DNA from: a virus
DNA length: 53,404 nucleotides
Strand: one strand, 5' to 3'
IMG/VR virus record: IMGVR_UViG_3300025096_000025
Coordinates: 1-53,404 of that record
Made by a program: the position numbers and the translations under genes. Of this stretch, positions 7,174 through 14,298 are shown piece by piece. How positions within the stretch are numbered: position 1 is the stretch's first letter; every line of letters begins with the position of its first letter. The notes under the pieces were generated by a model. That model was not told the DNA's origin, did no database searches, and saw nothing but the letters and a program-made list of their open reading frames with translations.

Positions 7174-7341
7174 ATGAAAAAGCGTAAAGGTATAATCGAA
7201 GAACTTAGAGCATCCACTAGCCTTAAACAAGTGGGAACTCTAGAGGAAAAGCTTAAAGGATATGACTACGCATCCGATAAGACAATTAGAAAATTCGTAC
7301 GTCTCAGACAGCGTAAAATAAAATCATTTAAGAACAAGTAG
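7174..7341 (+). CDS. Small basic protein (55 aa)
   Basis: A 55-codon frame (MKKRKGIIEELRASTSLKQ) that ends directly at the ATG of the next gene (TAG then ATG). The periodic basic helix pattern ending VRLRQRKIKSFKNK could bind nucleic acid. The tight junction with 7342 supports it being real. Confidence 0.55.
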   Translation: MKKRKGIIEELRASTSLKQVGTLEEKLKGYDYASDKTIRKFVRLRQRKIKSFKNK

Positions 7342-7545
7342 ATGTCTGATAGTCTAACAGTCGAAGACATCGAAGAAGCCGTAAAGGTATGGGCACCTAA
7401 GTTCAATCTAATCAGAGAACTATGGCCTGGCGCATCGATTGAGGAGAGTCTTAACCTATTAAGCGTAATAGAGGAGAAGGCAGAAGAGATTAAAGAAGAA
7501 GATAAGAGTCCTATGGGGTTTGTATCGGAAAAGAAGAAGAAGTGA
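7342..7545 (+). CDS. Hypothetical early protein (67 aa)
   Basis: Acidic and helical with a lysine-rich tail (SEKKKK). Overlaps the next gene by 4 nt (GTGA). No family recognised. Confidence 0.6.
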   Translation: MSDSLTVEDIEEAVKVWAPKFNLIRELWPGASIEESLNLLSVIEEKAEEIKEEDKSPMGFVSEKKKK

Positions 7546-7964
7546 GTGCTATCTGGTTAGATGATATTCTCTTTACACATTGGATATGGCCAGGACAATT
7601 TGATGGAGATGAGTTTGATCAGCTAGCCAAAGATGCAGTATGCTACGAGTCACCGCATCATCTAATGAGGATAGAAGACTCGATACATTATAAAGCTTTA
7701 ATATCAGATGATTACACAACATATAACAGATTTTGCGAAACAGCTGCGGAAGGAGAGGATCATTCAGAAGAGAAGTTTAAAGAACTTAAAAGGAACTTTG
7801 ATGTTGAACTGCTTCAAACACACAGAATGGGATTGAACTGGCATGAAAGAACTAACAAATACGTCGTTGCAGGAGGGCGCCACCGCCTTTCAATACTAAA
7901 ACTCTATACTGATTGGGCACCAAGAAGCGTCTTTATTATGTGTGAAGGGTATCTGCCACGATGA
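7542..7964 (+). CDS. ParB/Srx-fold domain protein (140 aa)
   Basis: The start is a GTG overlapping the previous stop. The segment NKYVVAGGRHRLSILKLY resembles the GxHR box of ParB-like nuclease and sulfiredoxin-fold domains. A GQFDGDEFDQLAKD segment precedes it. At 140 aa it would be a stand-alone domain without the ParB helix-turn-helix. Its role may be nucleotide binding or regulation; the family call rests on one motif. Confidence 0.5.
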   Translation: MSAIWLDDILFTHWIWPGQFDGDEFDQLAKDAVCYESPHHLMRIEDSIHYKALISDDYTTYNRFCETAAEGEDHSEEKFKELKRNFDVELLQTHRMGLNWHERTNKYVVAGGRHRLSILKLYTDWAPRSVFIMCEGYLPR

Positions 7965-8118
7965 GATGGATAAAACATAGGATAATCTGAAAAAACAATT
8001 GATCTTCCCCAATTGGGGGAGTCTGCACCAAAGACCTGGGCATGTCTTAAACTGCCCAAACCCTTATAAAACAAAGGAGTTCCTTATAGACAAACCAGAT
8101 CCGCCGTAGAGGGAGAGG
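7965..8118 (+). ncRNA. Hairpin-rich intergenic stretch
   Basis: No gene is visible. Two stem-loops are clear: CTTCCCC-AATT-GGGGGAG (about 8004-8021) and GGGCA-TGTCTTAAAC-TGCCC (about 8038-8057). Neither is followed by a clean U-run, so this may be an attenuator or processed leader for the gene at 8119 rather than a terminator. Confidence 0.35.
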
Positions 8119-8403
8119 TTGAAAATACAACAATACAAGTTAAATACAAGAAACAAAGGAGAAATGGAGCGAGAAATATTATTAGAAGACGGAATCGGCG
8201 GAGAACACAAGGTCAAATACCTAGATGAAAATAGAGTAATAGTGCAAACAGTGACAAGATATGTAGTACCTGCACACGAAGATCACATCACTTACTCAAT
8301 GCCAGCTAAGGTGAAGCTATATGACATCGACAGTTGGCCATTCACTGAAGAGCTTAAGTTACAGATCAAGTCCTTCCACGCACAATTTACTGCCGCAAAA
8401 TAA
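8119..8403 (+). CDS. Hypothetical protein (94 aa)
   Basis: The longest frame starts with TTG at 8119 after a GGGAGAGG run; an ATG at 8164 would shorten it by 15 residues. Beta-rich and soluble (GGEHKVKYLDENRVIVQT). No family recognised. Confidence 0.55.
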   Translation: MKIQQYKLNTRNKGEMEREILLEDGIGGEHKVKYLDENRVIVQTVTRYVVPAHEDHITYSMPAKVKLYDIDSWPFTEELKLQIKSFHAQFTAAK

Positions 8404-8465
8404 TAAGTGCCGCGAAACTATTCCCCCCTATTAATCGAGTAGTAGAGTTATCTTATCATAGATAA

Positions 8466-8485
8466 GGAACTATAATACAATATAC
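8466..8485 (+). promoter_or_regulatory. Variant early promoter
   Basis: GGAAC at 8466 is 20 nt, not 22, before the ATG at 8486, with TATAAT and TACAAT overlapping between them. A 6-bp inverted repeat (TTATCT/AGATAA, about 8449-8466) touches the GGAAC box. Confidence 0.55.
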
Positions 8486-8827
8486 ATGATGACAGTGACA
8501 CTCAGATACACTGAAGCACTAGGCCGTCTCTGTAAACACTTCGCTGAGTTAATCGAGGAGGAGCACCACATCACCTTTGCCAACGTCTACTGGCTGCAGA
8601 CCTTCTCTGGCTTCCGTCAGACAGATGCCGGCGACGCCTGGCCCAGCACTGGAGCGACCGGTCGTATCGATACTCTCTTCAGAAGCTCAGGTTTGGCGGC
8701 GGTGTTGCTAGGCGAAGAGCATCTAGAGGACCTCAAAAAGGGGCGCATCAAGCGAGTCCGATTAGTCGATCAGATCTATCCGAAGAAGGAGATCGTATTG
8801 CGGGACGTACGCAAGTGGCACTACTAG
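8486..8827 (+). CDS. Hypothetical early protein (113 aa)
   Basis: The sequence reads as a small globular protein (ALGRLCKHFAELIEEEHHI; QTDAGDAWPSTGATGRIDTL). It is more G+C-rich than its neighbours. No family recognised. Confidence 0.65.
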   Translation: MMTVTLRYTEALGRLCKHFAELIEEEHHITFANVYWLQTFSGFRQTDAGDAWPSTGATGRIDTLFRSSGLAAVLLGEEHLEDLKKGRIKRVRLVDQIYPKKEIVLRDVRKWHY

Positions 8828-8837
8828 TATTGATTCA

Positions 8838-8865
8838 GTCAATGGAGAATTCTCCAATCATTGAC
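8838..8865. promoter_or_regulatory. Inverted repeat centred on a 12-bp palindrome
   Basis: GGAGAATTCTCC (8844-8855) is flanked by GTCAAT on the left and AATCATTGAC on the right, giving an interrupted longer stem. It lies 11 nt past the preceding stop and could be a terminator or an operator. Confidence 0.45.
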
Positions 8866-8927
8866 ATGTCGATTTGTCCCGGTTTTTTCGACATGTCCGC
8901 GCCATAGGTCGATTCGATCGACATGTC
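8863..8927. promoter_or_regulatory. Three GACATGTC palindromes upstream of an early promoter
   Basis: Perfect 8-bp palindromes lie at 8863-8870, 8890-8897 and 8920-8927 (spacing 27 and 30 bp), ending 8 bp before a GGAAC box. Phased palindromes at this position suggest a dimeric regulator. Confidence 0.5.
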
Positions 8928-8935
8928 CATCAATA

Positions 8936-8958
8936 GGAACTCTATTATAATAATAGAG
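8936..8958 (+). promoter_or_regulatory. Early promoter
   Basis: GGAAC at 8936 is 23 nt before the ATG at 8959; TATAAT lies at -13 to -8. Confidence 0.75.
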
Positions 8959-9147
8959 ATGAGCAAGACATTTAAGATTGGCGATTGGGTTTATGATGGG
9001 GATGATTACGCGTCGATTGTTGCGATTGACGAGAGCGATCCGGATATCACTTACGTCGATCTGTTTGATGGTAAGAATCACTGGACGGCTGAAATCGAAC
9101 AGATCATGCCAGACCGGCGCCCGATCGGATATTGCGATCGCGCTTAA
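8959..9147 (+). CDS. Hypothetical early protein (62 aa), SH3-like
   Basis: The start at 8959 follows the promoter; the upstream in-frame ATG at 8923 overlaps the palindromes and is rejected. The pattern FKIGDWVYDGDDYASIVAID, then TYVDLFDGKNHW, resembles a small SH3-like beta barrel of the kind that begins FxxGDxV. Function unknown. Confidence 0.6.
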   Translation: MSKTFKIGDWVYDGDDYASIVAIDESDPDITYVDLFDGKNHWTAEIEQIMPDRRPIGYCDRA

Positions 9148-9169
9148 GGAACTCTGCTATAATAATAGC
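9148..9169 (+). promoter_or_regulatory. Early promoter with a downstream leader
   Basis: GGAAC is at 9148 and an extended -10, TGCTATAAT, follows. The predicted start near 9170 is 43 nt before the ATG at 9213, so this copy would give a leadered mRNA. A second -10-like TATATT (9202-9207) lies just before that ATG. Confidence 0.65.
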
Positions 9170-9212
9170 ACAAAGTAGTTGAACGGACATTCAAACGACA
9201 TTATATTATCAC

Positions 9213-9416
9213 ATGCCGATGACGAAGAGACAAATTCTAAGCGCGCTTGATGCCGCACCCGATCTTGATATCGAAACGATTGCAGAAGAGATCACTCCTG
9301 ATCTCGATGCAGACAGCTCTTGGGAAGAGATTGTTGAGATGGTGTTCCATATGGGGCATTCCATCCACACAGCGATGAACGTTGCAATCCATCTCGGCCG
9401 AACCAACGACCAATAG
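9213..9416 (+). CDS. Hypothetical early protein (67 aa)
   Basis: Acidic and helical (MTKRQILSALDAAPDLDIET). The next GGAAC box begins on the last base of its stop codon. No family recognised. Confidence 0.65.
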   Translation: MPMTKRQILSALDAAPDLDIETIAEEITPDLDADSSWEEIVEMVFHMGHSIHTAMNVAIHLGRTNDQ

Positions 9417-9437
9417 GAACTATACTATAATAAAGAT
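9416..9437 (+). promoter_or_regulatory. Early promoter
   Basis: GGAAC at 9416, 22 nt before the ATG at 9438; TATAAT at -12 to -7. Confidence 0.8.
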
Positions 9438-10343
9438 ATGCCGATGAATCTAGGAATTAATCAAACAGAGTTTACTCGCGTCAAGGACATTATAATCCCT
9501 GACATTTTTTATAACCGTCTCAAGTCCGGAGTGATGGACTTCGACAAGCTTTTCGGCGAAGGTCTCCTTCCCGGAGGATCGATCACGTTGACAGCGCAAG
9601 CAGGATGCGGGAAGACCACATTTGCACTTCAGCTTCTTGAGCACCTCAGTCAGGCTGGCTACGATGCATCGTACGCCTCTGGGGAGGAGAATTGCTTCCA
9701 GCTTGCCTTCACTTGCAAGCGACTCGACGTAAGGGGGGTGAAGATCGCCAACGTCACAGATGTCGACACGATCGCTAAAGCGATGGAAGATGTCGATGTT
9801 ATGGTGGTTGACTCCTTCCAAGCGTTGACGACTAAGACTAAGATGAACAGTCGCGCTCTTGAGCAGTACGCCATCAGTACTCTGTGCAACAAAGCCAAAG
9901 AGACTGAGTGTGTGTTGATCTTCATCATGCACTTGACGAAGAGCGGCCAGCTTAAGGGATCGACTCTGGTACCTCACAGCGTTGATGTTAACATGATGAT
10001 CAGCCACGATCTGGAGAACGATGACGATACGACTCGCATCATCTCAGTATCGAAGAATCGATTCGGTCAGTGCATCGACGTGCAGGCCATCTTAGGCGCT
10101 AAGGGTTTCCATATCGGCGAGAAGGTCACGACTGGCAAGAAGGCTAAGTCGAAGAAGGATCGGAAGGCTGATCTTAAGAAGCAGATCCTCGAGCTTGATC
10201 CGCCAATGATTACCGAGCAGCGTATCATGTCATCGTTCAGCCTCACTAAGGGTCAGACCTACGTTGCGCTTAAGCAGCTAGTAGACGATAAGAAGCTTAA
10301 GAAGTTCGGCCGCGGTGCACGGGCAGTCTGGAAAAAGATCTAA
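9438..10343 (+). CDS. RadA-like RecA-family ATPase with a C-terminal winged helix
   Basis: The RecA-fold core shows a Walker A motif (AQAGCGKTT, residues 53-61), a Walker B (VMVVDS, 121-126) and the RadA signature KNRFG (206-210). HLTKSGQLKG matches the RadA HxTKxG region. The N-terminal zinc finger and C-terminal Lon-like domain of bacterial RadA are absent. A lysine-rich linker (about 230-245) leads to a region that reads as a winged helix (about 246-301). A role in branch migration or recombination-linked replication is expected from the family. UvsX or a DnaB-type helicase is less likely because of the KNRFG box. It is the last early gene before a structured intergenic region. Confidence 0.8.
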   Translation: MPMNLGINQTEFTRVKDIIIPDIFYNRLKSGVMDFDKLFGEGLLPGGSITLTAQAGCGKTTFALQLLEHLSQAGYDASYASGEENCFQLAFTCKRLDVRGVKIANVTDVDTIAKAMEDVDVMVVDSFQALTTKTKMNSRALEQYAISTLCNKAKETECVLIFIMHLTKSGQLKGSTLVPHSVDVNMMISHDLENDDDTTRIISVSKNRFGQCIDVQAILGAKGFHIGEKVTTGKKAKSKKDRKADLKKQILELDPPMITEQRIMSSFSLTKGQTYVALKQLVDDKKLKKFGRGARAVWKKI

Positions 10344-10366
10344 CAATTTCTCATCGGCATAACGAA

Positions 10367-10430
10367 GCGCCTCTCAGAGCATGACCCGCCAGGCACAGCC
10401 AGGCAAGGCGTTCTGAGAGGCGCACCCTTT
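10367..10430 (+). terminator. Long stem-loop after the RadA-like gene
   Basis: GCGCCTCTCAGA (10367-10378) is perfectly complementary to TCTGAGAGGCGC (10412-10423), which is followed by ACCCTTTT. The 33-nt loop holds a second possible pairing. It fits a terminator or structured RNA at the early/late boundary. A further GCCTCTGAGAG near 10446 repeats part of the stem. Confidence 0.55.
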
Positions 10431-10589
10431 TCTAGAATCCCCCCCGCCTCTGAGAGACCCCTCTCTCGATAGGCAGCGTTCGAGATTGGTGATATAGTGG
10501 CGCGTTCCGGTACCTTAGAGGTGCACATGTCTCCATCCAATTTTTTTCGGTATAGAAAACTCCCCGTAGATCAAGGAATCCTTGATTAA
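10431..10589. other. Early/late boundary, no gene seen
   Basis: The stretch between the stem-loop and the first late promoter contains no supportable ORF. It holds C-rich runs, the partial stem repeat near 10446 and a T-run at about 10542-10548. Confidence 0.5.
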
Positions 10590-10616
10590 GGAACACATCT
10601 ACAATAAATATAAATA
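10590..10616 (+). promoter_or_regulatory. Composite early/late promoter
   Basis: GGAAC (10590) is followed by AATAAATATAAATA directly before the ATG at 10617. An ATAAATA box lies at -13 to -7. The GGAAC suggests overlap of both promoter classes. Confidence 0.65.
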
Positions 10617-11357
10617 ATGCGAGCAAAAGACGAAGTCAAATTTCTAGCCGAAGCTTATAAAAAAGTTATATTAGAACGCGTAATAGATGGTAAACTAATG
10701 TGTCCGGAGGCTTGCTGCGGTGCACCAGTAATGGAATGTAAGTGCGGTCCAGATTGTCCACATTGTAATTGCCATGAGATTCAGAAGCTAGCTAAAGAAG
10801 AGGACAATGAAGAACGCGTTAGATTAACTCTCGATTCACCAGGTACTGCTTCTATGCACCTACCTAAAGGTGATCCTAGGATTCAGAAGTATCTAGATAA
10901 AGGATATAAGATTGTTAAAGATTATAAGAAGGCTGAACAAAAAAGCGAAGACAATGAAGATGCAGAAGATCGCGATCGTCGACACCATCCACATTATGGA
11001 GAGCCTGAGTATGATGAAGAACGTTCCAAAAGGTTTAGAGAAGATGATATTCCAGATATATCAGATGAGGATCGGCAACGGCCGATTAAGTCTATAGAAG
11101 AGTTAGATAAAGAGATCCAAGATGAGCAAAAGAGACGCATGAAGCAGCTAGGTTGGGAAGACAACGAAGCACCTAGAGATAGTATGTATCTTAAAGATGA
11201 TCCGGAAGCATTAAAGAAAGCTCTTATATGGCATCATGGTAACTACGCTAAGCTTAGACAAAAGTCTATAAGAGGTGAACAGTTAACAGATGACGAATGG
11301 GATTCATTAAAGCACTCAGAAGGGGAATTAGATTTACACGACCAATTACAACGATGA
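10617..11357 (+). CDS. Acidic late protein with a capsid-targeting-like N terminus
   Basis: The N terminus (KFLAEAYKK, residues 8-16) resembles the T4 capsid-targeting peptide, including a Leu-x-Glu site of the gp21-cleavage type. A Cys/His cluster follows (CPEACC, CKCGPDCPHCNC, residues 28-52) and could bind zinc. The remaining 190 residues are very charged and probably extended. It may be packaged inside the head; no enzymatic domain is visible. Its stop overlaps the next start by 4 nt. Confidence 0.65.
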   Translation: MRAKDEVKFLAEAYKKVILERVIDGKLMCPEACCGAPVMECKCGPDCPHCNCHEIQKLAKEEDNEERVRLTLDSPGTASMHLPKGDPRIQKYLDKGYKIVKDYKKAEQKSEDNEDAEDRDRRHHPHYGEPEYDEERSKRFREDDIPDISDEDRQRPIKSIEELDKEIQDEQKRRMKQLGWEDNEAPRDSMYLKDDPEALKKALIWHHGNYAKLRQKSIRGEQLTDDEWDSLKHSEGELDLHDQLQR

Positions 11358-11974
11358 GAACATTTAAAGTATACATAGAAAATAGAGCATATGCATTAGC
11401 ACCTCAACAAGATACCTTAGAAGGGTATCTTAGATCACTAGAGGGTAAAACAATTAAACAGATCTTAGATAATGCATCTTATATGAGATTGTATTTCGGC
11501 AATAAGTTTGGCATGTCAGGGCCTGCAGAGGATACTGCAGAAGCTGATCTTCAAAATTTTGCAAGTAAGTTGACTAATTGGGTTAACAGAGACATTAGTA
11601 AGAAGAGACCTAAGGATAGAGAATACGAAACAGACCAGTTTAAAGCAGAACACAACTACGAGGAGTATAGAAAGGCTAGACACGGTCAATCTAGAGCTCG
11701 TTTGGGTTTAATGAAAGCACGTAGAGAAGAGAATACTGATAAAATGGAAGAGCTTCAAATTGATATCGATAAGTTTGGAGAAGTTTTAGATGATCATCCA
11801 TATATATTAGGTATGCGCCAGATTGAGAGTGAGTATGATGATGCAGTTACAGACTATCACAACTCTCCATTAACGGCAGAGTTTCTTGAAGACGATGGAT
11901 CGAGACAGTACGATGAGCTAGTAATTGCCTTTACTAAGCTTGGTGGTGACTCAGAGACCATTGTAGACGTTTAA
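11354..11974 (+). CDS. Late protein with T4-type capsid-targeting N terminus (206 aa)
   Basis: The ATG at 11354 overlaps the preceding stop; an upstream ATG at 11297 lies inside that gene and is rejected. The N terminus MRTFKVYIENRA closely resembles the T4 internal-protein leader MKTYQEFIAEA. The rest is helical and charged with no known domain. An internal or scaffold-associated head protein is the best guess. Confidence 0.65.
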   Translation: MRTFKVYIENRAYALAPQQDTLEGYLRSLEGKTIKQILDNASYMRLYFGNKFGMSGPAEDTAEADLQNFASKLTNWVNRDISKKRPKDREYETDQFKAEHNYEEYRKARHGQSRARLGLMKARREENTDKMEELQIDIDKFGEVLDDHPYILGMRQIESEYDDAVTDYHNSPLTAEFLEDDGSRQYDELVIAFTKLGGDSETIVDV

Positions 11975-11986
11975 TAGTATAGATCT

Positions 11987-12118
11987 ATGAATAAGGACCA
12001 ACAACAAGAAGCGCGTGACATCTGGGCTACTAATATCGATAGAGAAACACATATATACGATCCTGATGAGGTCTCTGATAAACTAACTCAGATAGATACA
12101 GAGGGTAAAGTCTTATAA
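11987..12118 (+). CDS. Small hypothetical protein (43 aa)
   Basis: A 43-codon frame (MNKDQQQEARDIWATNIDRE) downstream of a TTTAATAGTATAG stretch. Its composition matches the neighbours, but there is no family match. Confidence 0.45.
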   Translation: MNKDQQQEARDIWATNIDRETHIYDPDEVSDKLTQIDTEGKVL

Positions 12119-12182
12119 GACCCCGGGGAAAATTTTTGCCGCGTGATCTTCGATCGAAAAAGTGTAAAAATAAACTATATTG

Positions 12183-12198
12183 TATAAATAATATTACT
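12183..12198 (+). promoter_or_regulatory. Late promoter, exact TATAAATA
   Basis: A perfect T4 late box, TATAAATA, lies at 12183-12190, 8 nt before the ATG at 12199. Confidence 0.75.
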
Positions 12199-12630
12199 AT
12201 GGGCAAACAACACATTAGTTTTAAAAAAGATATGGACCTACTCAGCGAAGCATATGGCTCGATGTTAGGTGGAGCACACGTAAGTATGGGCGGCTTAGCT
12301 CAACAAGCAGCAAATCATATGGCTTCTGAAGAAGAAGAGCATGACAAGACTGGTCATATGTCTGATGAGGCATTACTTGATGCAGTTGACAAAAAAGGTA
12401 CTGCAGGAGATGCTTTACTTAGAGCAGCTCGCGAGCGTATTAGACAAGGTGAGTCGCTTACACCACATGAGAGAGATGCTTTAGCTAGAGATGAATATGG
12501 CTATGGCGGTGAAGATAACGAAGACACTGATCGAGCCGATGCTGGACCAGAAGCTCACCGTAGAGATACCGAAGATGAAACAGCTAGTAGAGAAGGCTTT
12601 TCCGGATCACCTGCTACACCAGCTCATTAA
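12199..12630 (+). CDS. Late protein with a capsid-targeting-like N terminus (143 aa)
   Basis: The start was set by the late promoter; the upstream ATG at 12136 would read through it. The segment KKDMDLLSEAYGSML (residues 10-24) parallels KFLAEAYKK of the protein at 10617 and contains a Leu-x-Glu site. The rest is acidic and His/Ala-rich, probably disordered. An internal head protein is plausible. Confidence 0.65.
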   Translation: MGKQHISFKKDMDLLSEAYGSMLGGAHVSMGGLAQQAANHMASEEEEHDKTGHMSDEALLDAVDKKGTAGDALLRAARERIRQGESLTPHERDALARDEYGYGGEDNEDTDRADAGPEAHRRDTEDETASREGFSGSPATPAH

Positions 12631-12899
12631 TGATCAAAGACGACAATAAGCTTATTTGGGGAGCTCTCATTAATGAGCGTAGAAACCCAGATGCTAGTAC
12701 CTATGATGCTGAGGGTGAATTGCCCGGGCCTGAAGCAGAGTTGGATCCTAACATCGAAGAAGAGGAAGGCGGTTGCCCTAATCTAGATAATCTTATTGGT
12801 CTAGCAGCTACTAGTGAAGATGCTGAAGGAGTAGAAGATATTGGTATAACCGACGAAGATAAAGCTTTTAAAGAAGTCGAAGAAGATACACCTCTATAA
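12630..12899 (+). CDS. Acidic late protein (89 aa)
   Basis: Starts in the preceding stop (TAATGA). The N-terminal DDNKLIWGALINERR may be another short targeting segment ending in Ile-Asn-Glu. The remainder is highly acidic (ELDPNIEEEEGG) and likely unstructured. Scaffold-like function is a guess. Confidence 0.6.
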   Translation: MIKDDNKLIWGALINERRNPDASTYDAEGELPGPEAELDPNIEEEEGGCPNLDNLIGLAATSEDAEGVEDIGITDEDKAFKEVEEDTPL

Positions 12900-13285
12900 T
12901 GATTAAGTCCCGTAAATTTCTAGCAGGGTTTGCTTTATTTCTAGCAGCTACTGCTTTTGTTTTTTCCGGTCACACAGAATTTGACGGGTGGGCTGATATG
13001 ATGAAATGGGTATTTGGTATCTATGTTGGTGGTAATGTTGGTGCACATACAGCTGCTAAAGTTAAACTTGGCAACGGCCACCACCCGCCTGCTAGTAATG
13101 GTCACCCGGGTGTTATTATAGCTCAAGATGATGTACATATAGGACATGGTTCAACGGGACCATCACCCTTTGTAGCTACTAGAACAATGTCAGGTAAGGA
13201 TCCAGCTGAGGTAGCTAAACAAATAGAAAAGTCTGATCCAGAGGGCCTAGAAATTCCTCCGCCAGAAAAAGGCGAAAAAATATAA
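12899..13285 (+). CDS. Two-helix membrane protein, possible holin-like (128 aa)
   Basis: Two hydrophobic segments (about residues 7-22 and 33-50; KFLAGFALFLAATAFVF and WVFGIYVGGNVGA) are followed by a long soluble Gly/His/Pro-rich tail. Coupled to the preceding gene (TAATGA). Size and topology would allow a holin, but a virion-assembly membrane protein is equally possible. Confidence 0.55.
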   Translation: MIKSRKFLAGFALFLAATAFVFSGHTEFDGWADMMKWVFGIYVGGNVGAHTAAKVKLGNGHHPPASNGHPGVIIAQDDVHIGHGSTGPSPFVATRTMSGKDPAEVAKQIEKSDPEGLEIPPPEKGEKI

Positions 13286-13323
13286 ATGCATAAAAGTCTT
13301 GCTGGACATGGTTCAAAATACGA

Positions 13324-13335
13324 GTAAATACTCGC
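13324..13335 (+). promoter_or_regulatory. Late promoter
   Basis: GTAAATA at -12 to -6 before the GTG at 13336, within a short inverted repeat (GAGTAAATACTC). Confidence 0.65.
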
Positions 13336-13905
13336 GTGAGTGATCATTTATTTAGCGGTGGTAATTGTAGGAACTTAGAACTTATTAAAGTTAATAAAAG
13401 TTCGCCAAAAATAGTTAGTGCAATAGTAGAGATACCTAAAGGAACGTCCGCAAAGTATGAATATAATTCGGAACTAGATACGTTCCAATTAGATAGATGT
13501 CTTCCTAGTTCTATGAAATATCCATGTTCCTATGGATTTGTTCCTTCTACGGTAGCAGAAGATAACGACCCCTTAGACATTCTCATCTATAATGATACAC
13601 CTATTGATAGAGGAACTCTCGTTGAATGTAATGTTATTGGTGTTTTAGATATGAAGGACAGCGGAGGTCGAGATTGGAAAATTTTAGGTACGCCTACCTC
13701 ACATGTTAGAAATTATAGATCTTTAAAAGACATTGATCCAATGTTTATAAAGATAGCATCGTACTTTTTTAAACACTATAAAGATCTTAACAATAGTTAT
13801 GTTGAAGTTGGTGATTGGTACGGTAAGCAAAAGGCGCATGAGATTATTAAACAATGCTATAAGAGGTTTATGTACCAGCAACCAGTCCAAAGCTATCATA
13901 GTTGA
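13336..13905 (+). CDS. ppa: Inorganic pyrophosphatase (soluble, family I)
   Basis: The enzyme hydrolyses pyrophosphate to phosphate, pulling DNA synthesis forward. Family motifs in order are VEIPKGTSAKYEY, the substrate loop YPCSYGFVPST, the metal-binding aspartates in DNDPLDILI, and MKDSGGRDWKI. At 189 aa it has the usual bacterial length. The start is a GTG placed 12 nt after the late GTAAATA box. Late expression beside structural genes is unusual for a nucleotide-metabolism enzyme. No key residue appears to be lost. Confidence 0.9.
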   Translation: MSDHLFSGGNCRNLELIKVNKSSPKIVSAIVEIPKGTSAKYEYNSELDTFQLDRCLPSSMKYPCSYGFVPSTVAEDNDPLDILIYNDTPIDRGTLVECNVIGVLDMKDSGGRDWKILGTPTSHVRNYRSLKDIDPMFIKIASYFFKHYKDLNNSYVEVGDWYGKQKAHEIIKQCYKRFMYQQPVQSYHS

Positions 13906-13936
13906 TTTTTAATATCCATATATTATAATTAAGTGT

Positions 13937-14272
13937 ATGTTATTGAATGTATGTATTATTGTAGGTGTTGTATGTTGGGTTATTACATCCGTGTTATTAG
14001 CAGCTATGCTCGGAGCAATGTTTGCGCCTGATAAAGAAAGACTTATTAGCCGTGTTATAATTTCATCTCTATTGTTAATACCGGCACTAGCTGTTGTACC
14101 TTTGAGCTTTGCTGCATTTATTATACTATGTGTAATATCTTTTATTGTTCTAATATCTATTTTCGGTATACGTATGGTTATTGAGCTTATTAGAGATGGG
14201 GTCCCGGAAATTGATGAGGATGGTAATATAATCGAAAATAAGCCGGCTACACACACAGCTCCTTGGGTTTAA
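13937..14272 (+). CDS. Multi-pass membrane protein (111 aa)
   Basis: Three hydrophobic stretches (about residues 2-28, 38-60 and 60-80) and a short acidic C-terminal tail. A TATAAT-like box ends 7 nt before the ATG. No family recognised; holin, antiholin or superinfection-exclusion roles are all possible. Confidence 0.6.
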   Translation: MLLNVCIIVGVVCWVITSVLLAAMLGAMFAPDKERLISRVIISSLLLIPALAVVPLSFAAFIILCVISFIVLISIFGIRMVIELIRDGVPEIDEDGNIIENKPATHTAPWV

Positions 14273-14286
14273 TTTATTCTTAGAGA

Positions 14287-14298
14287 ATAAATATTAAT
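14287..14298 (+). promoter_or_regulatory. Late promoter
   Basis: ATAAATA at 14287-14293, exactly -12 to -6 from the ATG at 14299. Confidence 0.75.

Noticed and set aside
9450-10007. 185-aa minus-strand ORF opposite the RadA-like gene
   Set aside because: It lies entirely antisense to a gene with intact ATPase motifs and has no promoter or family match of its own.
13909-14256. 115-aa minus-strand ORF opposite the 111-aa membrane protein
   Set aside because: An Ile/Thr/Ser-rich antisense shadow; the plus-strand frame has membrane helices and a promoter-like box.
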